Shown here piece by piece: positions 26,402 to 34,662 of a stretch of 51,876 bases of DNA; the first letter of the stretch is position 1; the number at the start of each line of letters is the position of its first letter. The stretch is taken from positions 1-51,876 of the forward strand of contig PKRI01000010.1 in the NCBI GenBank assembly GCA_017577485.1, in the 5' to 3' direction. Made by a program: the position numbers and the translations under genes. The notes beneath the pieces were generated by a model. It had not been told where the DNA came from, searched no databases, and worked only from the letters and a program-made list of their open reading frames with translations. This stretch comes from Bacillota bacterium. GTDB lineage: Bacteria > Bacillota > Sulfobacillia > Thermaerobacterales > RSA17.

Positions 26402-27460
26402 TCAGCGGGCCTGCAGGCGCTGCCGGATCAGCGTGGCCCGGCGCAGGTCGCGCTCCTGGGGCGTCAACTGCCGGGACGCCGCCTTCTGCAGGAAGCCGAC
26501 CCGCGTGGCCACCACCAGGTCGCTGAACACCTGCGGCGGCACGTGGGGCAGGATGTTGAGGTCGATGCCGAGCCGCAGGTCGCTCAGCAGCCGCAGCGCC
26601 TCATCCGACGAAATCAGCCGCGCGTTGGTCAGGATGCCGTAAGCGCGGCAGACCCGATCCTCCAGCTGCCACCTCATCTCACGGTACAGCCGCTCGCGGG
26701 CCGACCGCTCCTGTTCCACCAGCTGCCGGGCGATGGAACTCAGGTTGTCGGTCAGTTCCCGCTCGGTCTGTCCCAGCGTGACCTGATTCGAGATCTGAAA
26801 TAGGTTGCCCTTGGCTTCGGAACCCTCGCCATACATGCCGCGGACCACCGCGCCCAGCTTGGGCAGGGCGCCCAGCAGCCGCCCGGCCTGCTGCGAGAGC
26901 ACCAGCCCCGGCAGGTGCATCATCACCGACACCCGCATGCCGGTCCCCAGGTTGGTGGGGCAGGTGGTCAGGTATCCCTGGTCGTCGGAGTAGGCGAAAT
27001 TGAGGACCCGGCTCAGGGCGTCGTCGGCGGCGTCGGCCAACCGCCACGCCTCTTCCAGCTGCAGCCCGGGCATCAGCACCTGGATCCGCAGGTGGTCTTC
27101 CTCGTTGACCATGATGCTGACGGTCTCGTCCTCGCTGAGGACCACCGCCGCCGCGTCGTTCTTGGCCAGCAGCGGGCTGATCAGGTGCTTCTCAACCAGC
27201 ACCTGCCGGTCCAGGCGCGACATCCCCTTGAGCGGGAACAGCGCGAACCGGCGGTTCAGGGCGCTGCTCAGGGACGGCAGCGCCGCCTGCACCCGCTCCA
27301 CCACGCCGGCCGCGGCGGCCGGGCTCAGGCGGGGAGGGAACGCCGTGTCGGCCAGGTTCCGGGCCAGGCGGACCCGGCTCGACAGCACGATGTCGGCCGC
27401 CGGGCCGTCGCCCTTCATCCAGCCGGACCGCTCGCGCTTGAGCAGTTCATCCAGCGACAT
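26402..27460 (-). CDS. mcsB: Protein arginine kinase McsB
   Basis: Phosphorylates arginines on proteins, including CtsR, marking them for ClpC-ClpP. It is 352 residues with the phosphagen-kinase catalytic fold: IVLSSRVRLARNL near residue 25, SEDETVSIMVNEEDHLRIQ near 110-130, and TTCPTNLGTGMRVSV near 165. The allosteric phospho-arginine pocket motif RDxxRA is conserved as RDLRRA near the C-terminus. ATG 27460 has GAGGTGA close upstream; the mcsA stop is five bases before it. Confidence 0.96.
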   Translation of the reverse strand: MSLDELLKRERSGWMKGDGPAADIVLSSRVRLARNLADTAFPPRLSPAAAAGVVERVQAALPSLSSALNRRFALFPLKGMSRLDRQVLVEKHLISPLLAKNDAAAVVLSEDETVSIMVNEEDHLRIQVLMPGLQLEEAWRLADAADDALSRVLNFAYSDDQGYLTTCPTNLGTGMRVSVMMHLPGLVLSQQAGRLLGALPKLGAVVRGMYGEGSEAKGNLFQISNQVTLGQTERELTDNLSSIARQLVEQERSARERLYREMRWQLEDRVCRAYGILTNARLISSDEALRLLSDLRLGIDLNILPHVPPQVFSDLVVATRVGFLQKAASRQLTPQERDLRRATLIRQRLQAR

Positions 27461-27465
27461 GGAGT

Positions 27466-28020
27466 TCACCTCGACCGCGGGCCCCCTTCCCGGGAAGCGC
27501 CGCCCGCCGCGCCCTGCGACGCCTCCAGCTGGCGGATCTCGTCGCGGAGCCGGGCCGCTTCCTCGTAGCGCTCCTCGGCCACCGCCTGCTGCAGGCGCCT
27601 GCGCAGCTGCTGGATGCGCGCCGCCACCGGGACCTCCCGGCCCACCGGCGCCTTGCCCACGTGGCGCGTGTGGCCGTGGACCCGGCGCACCACGGGCTCC
27701 AGGGCGCCGGCGAAGGTCTCGTAGCACCGGGCGCAGCCCAGCAGGCCTGTGCGGGCGAAATCAGCGTACGTCAGGCCGCAGCCCGGGCAGGCCTTCTGCG
27801 TGGGCGACTTCAGCGCCCAGGCGCCGGCGTGCTGCTCCAGGAGACCGGCCAGCAGGTGGTGCAGCGAGAACTTGGGTTCCAGCAGGAAGTCGAACTCGCC
27901 GTGTTCCCGGGCACACTGCTCGCACAGGTGCACCTCCGTGGCCTGGTCGTTGATCACATGGGTCATGTGGAACGTGGCCGGCCGCTGGCCGCATTCCTGG
28001 CACATGATCTGGCCGCTCAT
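27466..28020 (-). CDS. mcsA: McsA, activator of the arginine kinase
   Basis: A 184-residue zinc protein that activates McsB and bridges it to substrates. Two zinc sites are built from four Cys-x2-Cys pairs: MCQECGQ with HLCEQCARE, and ACPGCGL with LGCARCYE. A UVR motif lies at the C-terminus (RRRLQQAVAEERYEEAARLRD). Its start overlaps the ctsR stop by four bases. Confidence 0.96.
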   Translation of the reverse strand: MSGQIMCQECGQRPATFHMTHVINDQATEVHLCEQCAREHGEFDFLLEPKFSLHHLLAGLLEQHAGAWALKSPTQKACPGCGLTYADFARTGLLGCARCYETFAGALEPVVRRVHGHTRHVGKAPVGREVPVAARIQQLRRRLQQAVAEERYEEAARLRDEIRQLEASQGAAGGASREGGPRSR

Positions 28021-28520
28021 GCTTTTCGCCCCCGCTGGGCACGCCGCATCTGCTGCTCGACAGCAGCCAGCGCGGTCAGCATATTGTAGAGGATCCTGGC
28101 GCGCAAAGCATCCCGCAGCGGCAGCTCCACCGGGATGGACTCGCGCCGGACCGCACCGCGCATCAGGGCCGCCTGGCGCTCGTCGATGAAACCCTCGTCG
28201 CGCAGGCGCTCGATGATGTTTTCTGCCCGGCGCTGGTCGATGTACTCGCCGACCTCCTCGGCCAGCACCCGCAGCAGTTGAGCGCCGCGGCCGCCGCCGG
28301 TGACCCGGACGATCCGGATGTACCCGCCGCCGCCCCGCCGGCTCTCGACGATGTATCCGCGCTCGGGCGTGAAGCGGGTATCAATGACGTAGGAAATCTG
28401 CGACGGCACGCAGCGGAACTGCTCAGCCAGTTCGGCGCGCTGGATGGAGATGGAGCCGTCGGCGCTGCGATCGATCATGGAGCGGATGTGCTGCTCAATG
28501 ATGTCGACCAGCGTCCGCAT
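28017..28520 (-). CDS. ctsR: Transcriptional repressor CtsR
   Basis: The class III heat-shock repressor that senses temperature through a Gly-rich loop and controls the clp genes. It is 167 residues, with an N-terminal winged helix (LAEQFRCVPSQISYVIDTRF) and the sensor loop RRGGGGYIRI intact. ATG 28520 is preceded by AGGAGGG at ~13 bases, a slightly long spacing. Upstream lie CtsR boxes and a sigma-A promoter, so the operon is autoregulated. Confidence 0.96.
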   Translation of the reverse strand: MRTLVDIIEQHIRSMIDRSADGSISIQRAELAEQFRCVPSQISYVIDTRFTPERGYIVESRRGGGGYIRIVRVTGGGRGAQLLRVLAEEVGEYIDQRRAENIIERLRDEGFIDERQAALMRGAVRRESIPVELPLRDALRARILYNMLTALAAVEQQMRRAQRGRKA

Positions 28521-28544
28521 CGACCGTTGTGGTCCCTCCTGCGT

Positions 28545-28587
28545 TTTGACGTTTGACTTTGCGCCATTTGTTTGACTTTGCCTGACC
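28545..28587 (-). promoter_or_regulatory. CtsR operator sites in the ctsR leader
   Basis: CtsR binds the heptad direct repeat RGTCAAA-NAN-RGTCAAA. On the minus strand, GGTCAGG-CAA-AGTCAAA (28587-28571) fits with two mismatches. Further down, AGTCAAA and CGTCAAA sit back to back with no spacer (28558-28545). The first site overlaps the expected transcription start. Confidence 0.7.
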
Positions 28588-28600
28588 TTGAGCAAGGCAT

Positions 28601-28628
28601 ATTATAGCATATCCGGCCGCCGCTGCAA
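28601..28628 (-). promoter_or_regulatory. Sigma-A promoter of the ctsR operon
   Basis: Minus strand TTGCAG (28628-28623), 16-bp spacer, perfect TATAAT (28606-28601). The CtsR box begins 14 bases downstream of the -10 element. Confidence 0.75.
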
Positions 28629-28750
28629 TCCGGGGAGCAGGAGGCTCGACTTTCCTGCATGCCTGGCGGGAGTTGGCGACGCTGCGCGGCACCTGGGGCG
28701 CAGGCCGGGCCCGCGGCGGGACGCGCGGGCAGACGCCGGGCGAACCCGGC

Positions 28751-28778
28751 GGGCAGCGGCGCGGGCGCGCCGCTGCCC
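28751..28778 (-). terminator. GC-rich hairpin, likely terminator of the ABC exporter operon
   Basis: GGGCAGCGGCGC (28751-28762) pairs perfectly with 28767-28778 around a four-base loop, 40 bases after the permease stop. No T-tract follows. The rest of the 28629-28817 gap shows nothing else. Confidence 0.45.
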
Positions 28779-28817
28779 CACAGCATCCCCGCCGGCGCGG
28801 ATCAGCACCGGCCGCGA

Positions 28818-30182
28818 CTACTTCCGCCGCAGCGCCTCGGCCGGCGGCAGGTCCGACGCGGTCCAGGCCGGGTACACGCCGAACACGATGCCCACCGCCA
28901 CCGCCAGGCCCAGCGAGATGAGGGCCGACTGCGGCGTGATCACCGCCTGGAGCCCGAAGGCGCCCAGCACGTCGCGGCTGATCAGCGCCAGCACCAGGCC
29001 GGCGGCCCCACCGGCCACGCTGAGCATGAAGGCCTCGGCCAGGAACTGGGTCAGCAGGTCGGTGCGGCGGGCCCCCAGGGCCTTGCGGAGCCCGATTTCG
29101 GAAGTCCGCTCGCTGACCGACACCAGCATGATGTTCATGATGCCGATGCCGCCCACCAGCAGCGACACCGCGGCGATGCCGCCCAGCATCACGGTCATGA
29201 CCCGGTTGGCGCGGTCCGCCTCCTTCACCATCTGGTTGAGGCTGGTGACCGCCACCAGTTCCTCCGCAGAGCCCAGGCGGGACCCGGTGCTCCGCGGCGG
29301 CGCGACGCCGCCGGCTTCGTCCGGGTTCTCAGGCTTCTCACCGCCGCCGCCGCCGGTCACCGGCGACAGGCCCACCTCCCGCCGGAAGATCCGGCCCAGG
29401 CGGGCCACGGCCAGGTCCGCCTGCTCGGGGGAGTCGGCCTTGGCCCAGATCTGCCTGACGTTGCGGACGCCGGAGATCTGCTGGGCCACGGTGTAGGGCA
29501 CCACGATCATGTCGTCGATGCCCCCGGCCTGACCCGTCCCCTTGGGATTCAGGACGCCGATGATGCGGAAGGTGCGGCCTTCCACGGTCATGGTCTGGCC
29601 CACCGGGCTGCGGCCGCCCAGCAGGCGCGCCGCCACATTGTAGCCCAGGACCACCACCCGGGACCGCTGCCGCACGTGCAGGTCGCTGAAGAACGTGCCC
29701 GCCGCCAGCTGGTGGTCGCGGATCAGCGGGAACTGCTCGTTGACGCCCAGCACCGCCAGGTTGCCGCGCTCCCGGCGCCAGCGCACCGCCGCCTCGGTTT
29801 CCACCACCGGGGTGGCGTAGGCCAGCTCACTGACCCGCTCCACCAGTTCCTCGGCCAGGCCCGGCTCGAACTGGAACCGGTCGTCCAGGGTTTCGATGAT
29901 GATGACGTTCTCGCCCAGGCTGGCGAACTGGGCCACCACCGACCGCCGGGCGCCCTCGCCGATGCCGATGAGGCTGACGACGGTAACGACGCCGATGACC
30001 ACGCTGAGGGCCGTCAGCCCCGAGCGCAGGGGCTGGCTCAGCACCCCCGTCACGGCCATCTGCAGCGTGTAGACGAACCGGACCCACGCGGCCAGCAGCG
30101 GCGACCGGCGGGGCTCGTCGACCGCGGCCGCCGCGGCCGGCTGCAGCGCCGGCGCAGGGCCCGGCGTCAGGTCTCCCGGCAT
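28818..30182 (-). CDS. MacB-type ABC transporter permease
   Basis: A 454-residue permease with the MacB/FtsX layout: one N-terminal membrane helix (VTGVLSQPLRSGLTALSVVIG), a large extracytoplasmic domain, then three C-terminal helices with the conserved IMLVSVSERTSEIGLRKALG loop. The extracytoplasmic part carries an insert of ~25 Gly/Glu-rich residues. Start chosen at ATG 30182, directly after the adaptor stop; a GTG at 30194 is possible. With the adaptor and ATPase it forms a MacAB-like export system, probably for peptides, lipids or macrolide-like compounds. The ATPase is on a separate polypeptide, as in Gram-positives. Confidence 0.88.
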   Translation of the reverse strand: MPGDLTPGPAPALQPAAAAAVDEPRRSPLLAAWVRFVYTLQMAVTGVLSQPLRSGLTALSVVIGVVTVVSLIGIGEGARRSVVAQFASLGENVIIIETLDDRFQFEPGLAEELVERVSELAYATPVVETEAAVRWRRERGNLAVLGVNEQFPLIRDHQLAAGTFFSDLHVRQRSRVVVLGYNVAARLLGGRSPVGQTMTVEGRTFRIIGVLNPKGTGQAGGIDDMIVVPYTVAQQISGVRNVRQIWAKADSPEQADLAVARLGRIFRREVGLSPVTGGGGGEKPENPDEAGGVAPPRSTGSRLGSAEELVAVTSLNQMVKEADRANRVMTVMLGGIAAVSLLVGGIGIMNIMLVSVSERTSEIGLRKALGARRTDLLTQFLAEAFMLSVAGGAAGLVLALISRDVLGAFGLQAVITPQSALISLGLAVAVGIVFGVYPAWTASDLPPAEALRRK

Positions 30183-30183
30183 G

Positions 30184-32066
30184 CTAGCCCGCACCGCCCT
30201 CGGGCTCGGGCACCGGTTCCACCGGCAGGTCGGGCTCTACCGGCAGCGCGGGCTCCACGGGCATCTCGGGGAACTCGCCGCCCTCACCGCCGCCGGGCAT
30301 GCCGGGTTCGACCCCCGGCCCGCCGCCGGAGCCGCCCGAGCCGCCGGAGCCGCCGGACCCGCCGGAACCCCCACCCACGCCGGGCAGGATCGTGTCGGGC
30401 GTGTTGCGGCTGGGCAGGAGGTCGGCGCTGCTGCCCACCACCACCAGCTGGCCTTCCTCCAGGCCGCTCCGGATCTCGGCCATGAAGTCGTTCATCAGGC
30501 CCACCTCGACGGGCACCGCCACCGGCACGCCGTCCTCGTTGAGGACCTCGACCTTATACTGCCGGTCCTCCTGGAACACCGCCTCCAGGGGCACCAGCAG
30601 GACGTTCTCGGCGCGGCCGCCGTCGATGAAGGCCTGGGCCTGCATGCCGGGCCGCAGTTCCGGCCCGCCCTCCACCTGGATCCGCACCTGGAAGAAGGTG
30701 AAGCCGCTCTGGTCGCGCCCCGACGGCGAGATCCAGCTGACCCGGCCCGTGAACACCTGGTCCGGCAGGGCGTCCAGCGTGATCTCCACCCGGGCCCCCT
30801 GCTGGATCAGCAGCACGTCCACGTCGTCGACCTCGACGTACATCTCCATCTCGTTGGGGTTGTAGATGTTGCCGATGCCGCTGCCCATCTCCACGGTCTG
30901 GCCGGGCTCCACCTGCAGTTCCGAAACCACGCCGTCCATGGGCGCCCGGATCGTCAGGTTTTCCAGGAAAATGTCGAAGCCGCGGAGCTGCTCTTCCAGC
31001 GCGCGGATCTCGTTGATGGCCGCCTCGATGGCCCGCTGGGTCTCCTGGCCCGACAGCGACAGGATGGGGTCGCCGGCCTGGACCTGCTGCATGTCGGTCA
31101 CGTGGAGCGTGGTGACGACGCCGTCGGCGGTGCTGATCACCGTTTCCTGGCGCGCGTAGCCGTCGACGGTGCCGCAGTAGTAAAGCCACGAGCCCAGGCC
31201 GCCCGCGCCGTTGGGCAGGCCGATGCTGGCCTGCATATCCGGCATGATCAGGCCAACGTTGTCGCCCTCGATGCGGGCCCGATACACCTGGACCACGCCG
31301 CCGGCGGGCTCTTCGCCGCCGCTCACGCCCCGGCACTGCTGGAGCTCGCCGGTGCGCATGGGGACGGGGTTGTCGTTGACCTCCATGACGGTGGCGTCCA
31401 CGAACCCGTCAAAGCCGTCGAACTGGACCAGGACATGGTCGCCGGGCCGCACCAGTTGGGCCTCGGCGGGCACCAGGTAAAGGGTCATGGACCAGCGGTC
31501 GTCCTGGACCACCCTGGCCACGGGCAGGCCTTGCTGGACGGAGACGCCCGGCCCCACCTTCACCGCGCCGCCCTCCCGGGGCACATCCAGCAGCGTCACC
31601 CGGCCGTCGATGGGAGCCTTCAGGGTGATGCCCCGGGCGGGGTTCACGCTGCCCAGTTCCTCGACGCGGATGCCCAGCTGATCGGCCAGGTTCTGGCGCT
31701 TCTGCTGCAGGTCCGACATGACCTGTTCAATGCTGGCGTCGATGCCGGCGGCCTCCAGCACCACCAGGGGCTGGCCCTGCTGTACGTAGTCGCCCTCCGA
31801 CACCAGCACCTCCACCACCGTGAACCGCTCCGGCATGTTGGGGAACCAGAACCCCGGCCACGGCACGTACAGCCAGCCGCTCTGGGCCGGCTGCAGCATG
31901 CCGCGGGTGGTCACACCGACGGAGATGTCGCCCCTCTGCACCGGTACGGTGGCGTAGCTGGGTCCCTGGGCCTGCCGGTCATCGGACGGCAGCAGCTGCT
32001 GGTAGGCCCAAAAGCCCCCGCCCACCACCAGGGCCAGGATCACGACGATCACGACCACGCGCTGAA

Positions 32067-32070
<4 letters not shown>
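30184..32070 (-). CDS. HlyD/MacA-family adaptor with two tandem lipoyl/barrel modules
   Basis: A 628-residue extracytoplasmic adaptor with an N-terminal anchor (residues 4-24), about 200 residues longer than usual MacA-like proteins. Two complete modules are visible. The first has VTTRGMLQPAQSGW, then VEVLVSEGDYVQQGQPLVVL and the return strand ITLKAPIDGRVTLLDV. The second has QETVISTADGVVTTLHV, then LTIRAPMDGVVSELQVEPGQ and the barrel around VEVDDVDVLLIQQGARVEI. The C-terminus ends in a Gly-Ser repeat and a Pro-Val-Glu-Pro repeat (VEPALPVEPDLPVEP). Its start overlaps the ATPase stop by four bases. It links the permease to the outside or cell wall. Confidence 0.85.
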
Positions 32071-32759
<689 letters not shown>

Positions 32760-32865
32760 CGAACCCCACCCTCAACCAACAGCACAGACGCGGCCGGCCC
32801 TGGGATAGTTCCCGTTTTGTCCAGGCAAATCCACTGGTGGATGATACCGGGGGCGATCCACGGTG

Positions 32866-32966
32866 TGGTCACGGATCCAGGACTCGAACCTTGAAGCGCC
32901 CGGCGGCATCGGTGAGGCTGCCGGCATGCAAAACCGGCCTCCATCGCAGGCGGGTTCGACCCCGTG
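32866..32966 (-). ncRNA. Long tRNA-like element with encoded CCA
   Basis: Minus strand, 98 nt plus CCA. The 3' half is tRNA-like: T-arm CAAGG-TTCGAGT-CCTGG (one stem mismatch), then ATCCGTG, discriminator A and CCA (32868-32866). The 5' end CACGGGG pairs with ATCCGTG for five Watson-Crick pairs plus G-U; allowing one bulged G the stem extends to eight pairs, as in tRNA-Sec. The centre has GCCGG/CCGGC around TTTTGCATG, and a long extra region with CGGCA/TGCCG. No normal D-arm is seen. Read on the plus strand, the centre resembles a Sec-type anticodon arm with GCA (ATGCAAA). It may be an unusual or decayed tRNA; the strand call is uncertain. The rest of 32760-32997 holds nothing else. Confidence 0.3.
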
Positions 32967-32997
32967 GCGTGCGTCCCTGCACGTCACCGGCGATGCC

Positions 32998-34227
32998 ATG
33001 AAAGTTTTCCTGGTGCTGGAGCAGAAACCCGGCGGGCCGGAGACGCCCGGGGCCGGCGGGAACCCGCCGGCCGCCGCGGCGGGACCGGCTGCGGCCCCGC
33101 CGCCTCTGACCATGGACCTGGTTCGGTCCCTGCTGGAGGAACGCGGCGTCGCCGTCCCCATCGACGAGCAGGCCGTGCAGCGCCTGCTGGACGACCCGGT
33201 GGCCGTCTGCGCCCTCATCGCCGAGGGCACCCCGCCCCGGCCTGGTCGCGAGGCGCGGATGGACGTGCTGGTGGGCCAGCAGGGTCCCGGCGGGCCCATG
33301 GAGCGTGAAGACGGCCGCATCGACTGGCGGGAGCGGGGCGCGTGGGTCCACGTGGAACCGGGAACCCCCCTGGCGCTGCTGAGGCCGCCGGTGCCGGGCT
33401 GCGACGGGCGCGACGTCTTCGGCCGCGTGGTGCCGGCGCCCAAAGCGCAGCGCCTTCGAGTGCGCATCGGCCGCGGCGTCACGGTCATCGGTCCCCACAC
33501 CAATCGGGAGGCGGCCGACCCGCAGGCCCTGGAGGCCGCGGCCCGGGTGCTGGAAGAGCACGGCCTCGATCCCGCCGCCGGCGACGCCGAGGTCTTCGTG
33601 GCGGTCCAGGCCGGCCGGCCGGTGGTCAGCCGGGACCCGCGCGGCATCGTGAGGGTGGAAGTGCGGCCCGTCCTGGAAGTGCCCGGTGACGTGGACCTGT
33701 CCACCGGTCACATCCGCTTCCAGGGCGACGTCACCATACGGGGCAGCGTGGCCGACGACATGATCGTCGAGGCCGGGGGCGACGTGGTCATCCGCGGCAA
33801 CGTGGACCGCGCCTTCATCAAGGCCGGCAAGAACGTGGAGATCCGCGGCGGGACGGCCCAGAGCCGCATCGAGGCCGGTGAGATGGCGCGGCTCGCTTTC
33901 ATCAATCAGTCCCAGGTGACCGCCGGGCGCCTGGTGGAGGTGGGCTCCCGGGGGGCCTATCTCAGCACCATCCGGGCGCCCATCGTGGTGGCCCGCGGCC
34001 CGCTGATCGGCGGCAGCGTGGAGGTGGTCAAGCGCCTGGAAGCCGCCGAGGCCGGGTCCGTCATGGGTGCCCGCACCACGCTGGTGGCGGGGCCGGAAGG
34101 GGAACTGCGGGTGCGCACCGCCCACCCCCAGGTCCTGCTCCAGGTCGGGTGGCGGAAGCTGCTGCTCACCCGGGTCGAATACGGGCTGCGCTGCCGACTG
34201 GTGGCCGGCGAACTGGAGCTGCGCTGA
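32998..34227 (+). CDS. FapA/DUF342-family protein
   Basis: A 409-residue cytoplasmic protein. The N-terminal ~35 residues are Pro/Ala-rich. The middle matches the DUF342 region (VEPGTPLALLRPPVPGCDGRDVFG ends near residue 140), and the C-terminal half is a right-handed beta-helix of polymer-type repeats (GDVTIRGSVADDMIVEAGG, GDVVIRGNVDRAFIKAGKN, VEIRGGTAQSRIEAGE). Family members are called flagellar assembly protein A after a Vibrio protein, but most have unknown function. ATG 32998 lacks a clear ribosome site. An extension upstream would run through the tRNA-like element and is rejected. Confidence 0.78.
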   Translation: MKVFLVLEQKPGGPETPGAGGNPPAAAAGPAAAPPPLTMDLVRSLLEERGVAVPIDEQAVQRLLDDPVAVCALIAEGTPPRPGREARMDVLVGQQGPGGPMEREDGRIDWRERGAWVHVEPGTPLALLRPPVPGCDGRDVFGRVVPAPKAQRLRVRIGRGVTVIGPHTNREAADPQALEAAARVLEEHGLDPAAGDAEVFVAVQAGRPVVSRDPRGIVRVEVRPVLEVPGDVDLSTGHIRFQGDVTIRGSVADDMIVEAGGDVVIRGNVDRAFIKAGKNVEIRGGTAQSRIEAGEMARLAFINQSQVTAGRLVEVGSRGAYLSTIRAPIVVARGPLIGGSVEVVKRLEAAEAGSVMGARTTLVAGPEGELRVRTAHPQVLLQVGWRKLLLTRVEYGLRCRLVAGELELR

Positions 34228-34321
34228 GCCCGCCGGAGGTCCACCGTCGTGAAGCCGGTGCACGCCGGCAGCATTCGGGAACCGGTGTTCCTGGCCCAGG
34301 CCGAAGAGACCGCGAAGGCGG

Positions 34322-34582
34322 TCAGTCCCGCGGGCCCACCGGGCGGAACTCCTCGGTGACGACGCCCGGTTCCAGGCGGCCGCCGCGGCGCAGCGGCCGG
34401 CGGCAGTGACGGCAGTTGATGTCGGGGCGCGACGGGCCCAGCGCCGTGCGCCCGCCGCAGGCGGGACAGACCAGCGCCGTCACGGTGCGGGTGGTGACGA
34501 AGCGCCACAGCCACACCCCGAAAGCCACCATGACGACCAGAAACAGCGCCAGTTCCAGCAGCGGCCACAAAGCCGACCCCAT
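34322..34582 (-). CDS. Small membrane protein with zinc ribbon
   Basis: An 86-residue protein: one N-terminal membrane helix (LELALFLVVMVAFGVWLW) followed by a two-CxxC zinc ribbon (LVCPACGGRT and INCRHCRRPL) facing the cytoplasm or outside. GGGAGG lies eight bases before ATG 34582; a GTG three bases earlier is also possible. No family recognised. Convergent with the DUF342 gene; the 94-bp gap holds no clear terminator. Confidence 0.75.
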   Translation of the reverse strand: MGSALWPLLELALFLVVMVAFGVWLWRFVTTRTVTALVCPACGGRTALGPSRPDINCRHCRRPLRRGGRLEPGVVTEEFRPVGPRD

Positions 34583-34662
34583 CACGACGCCTCCCTCGCT
34601 GCCCCGGCACGGCGGAGCACCGGCCGCGCGCCGTGTCCCGCCCGGGACGGCGCCGGGAGGGC

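Noticed and set aside
30297..30378. Gly-Ser repeat tract as a tandem DNA repeat of interest
   Set aside because: It is an in-frame low-complexity linker of the adaptor protein, common in high-GC genomes.
32863..32997. N-terminal extension of the DUF342 protein
   Set aside because: It would be encoded by the tRNA-like element and has no family match; the ATG at 32998 is preferred.
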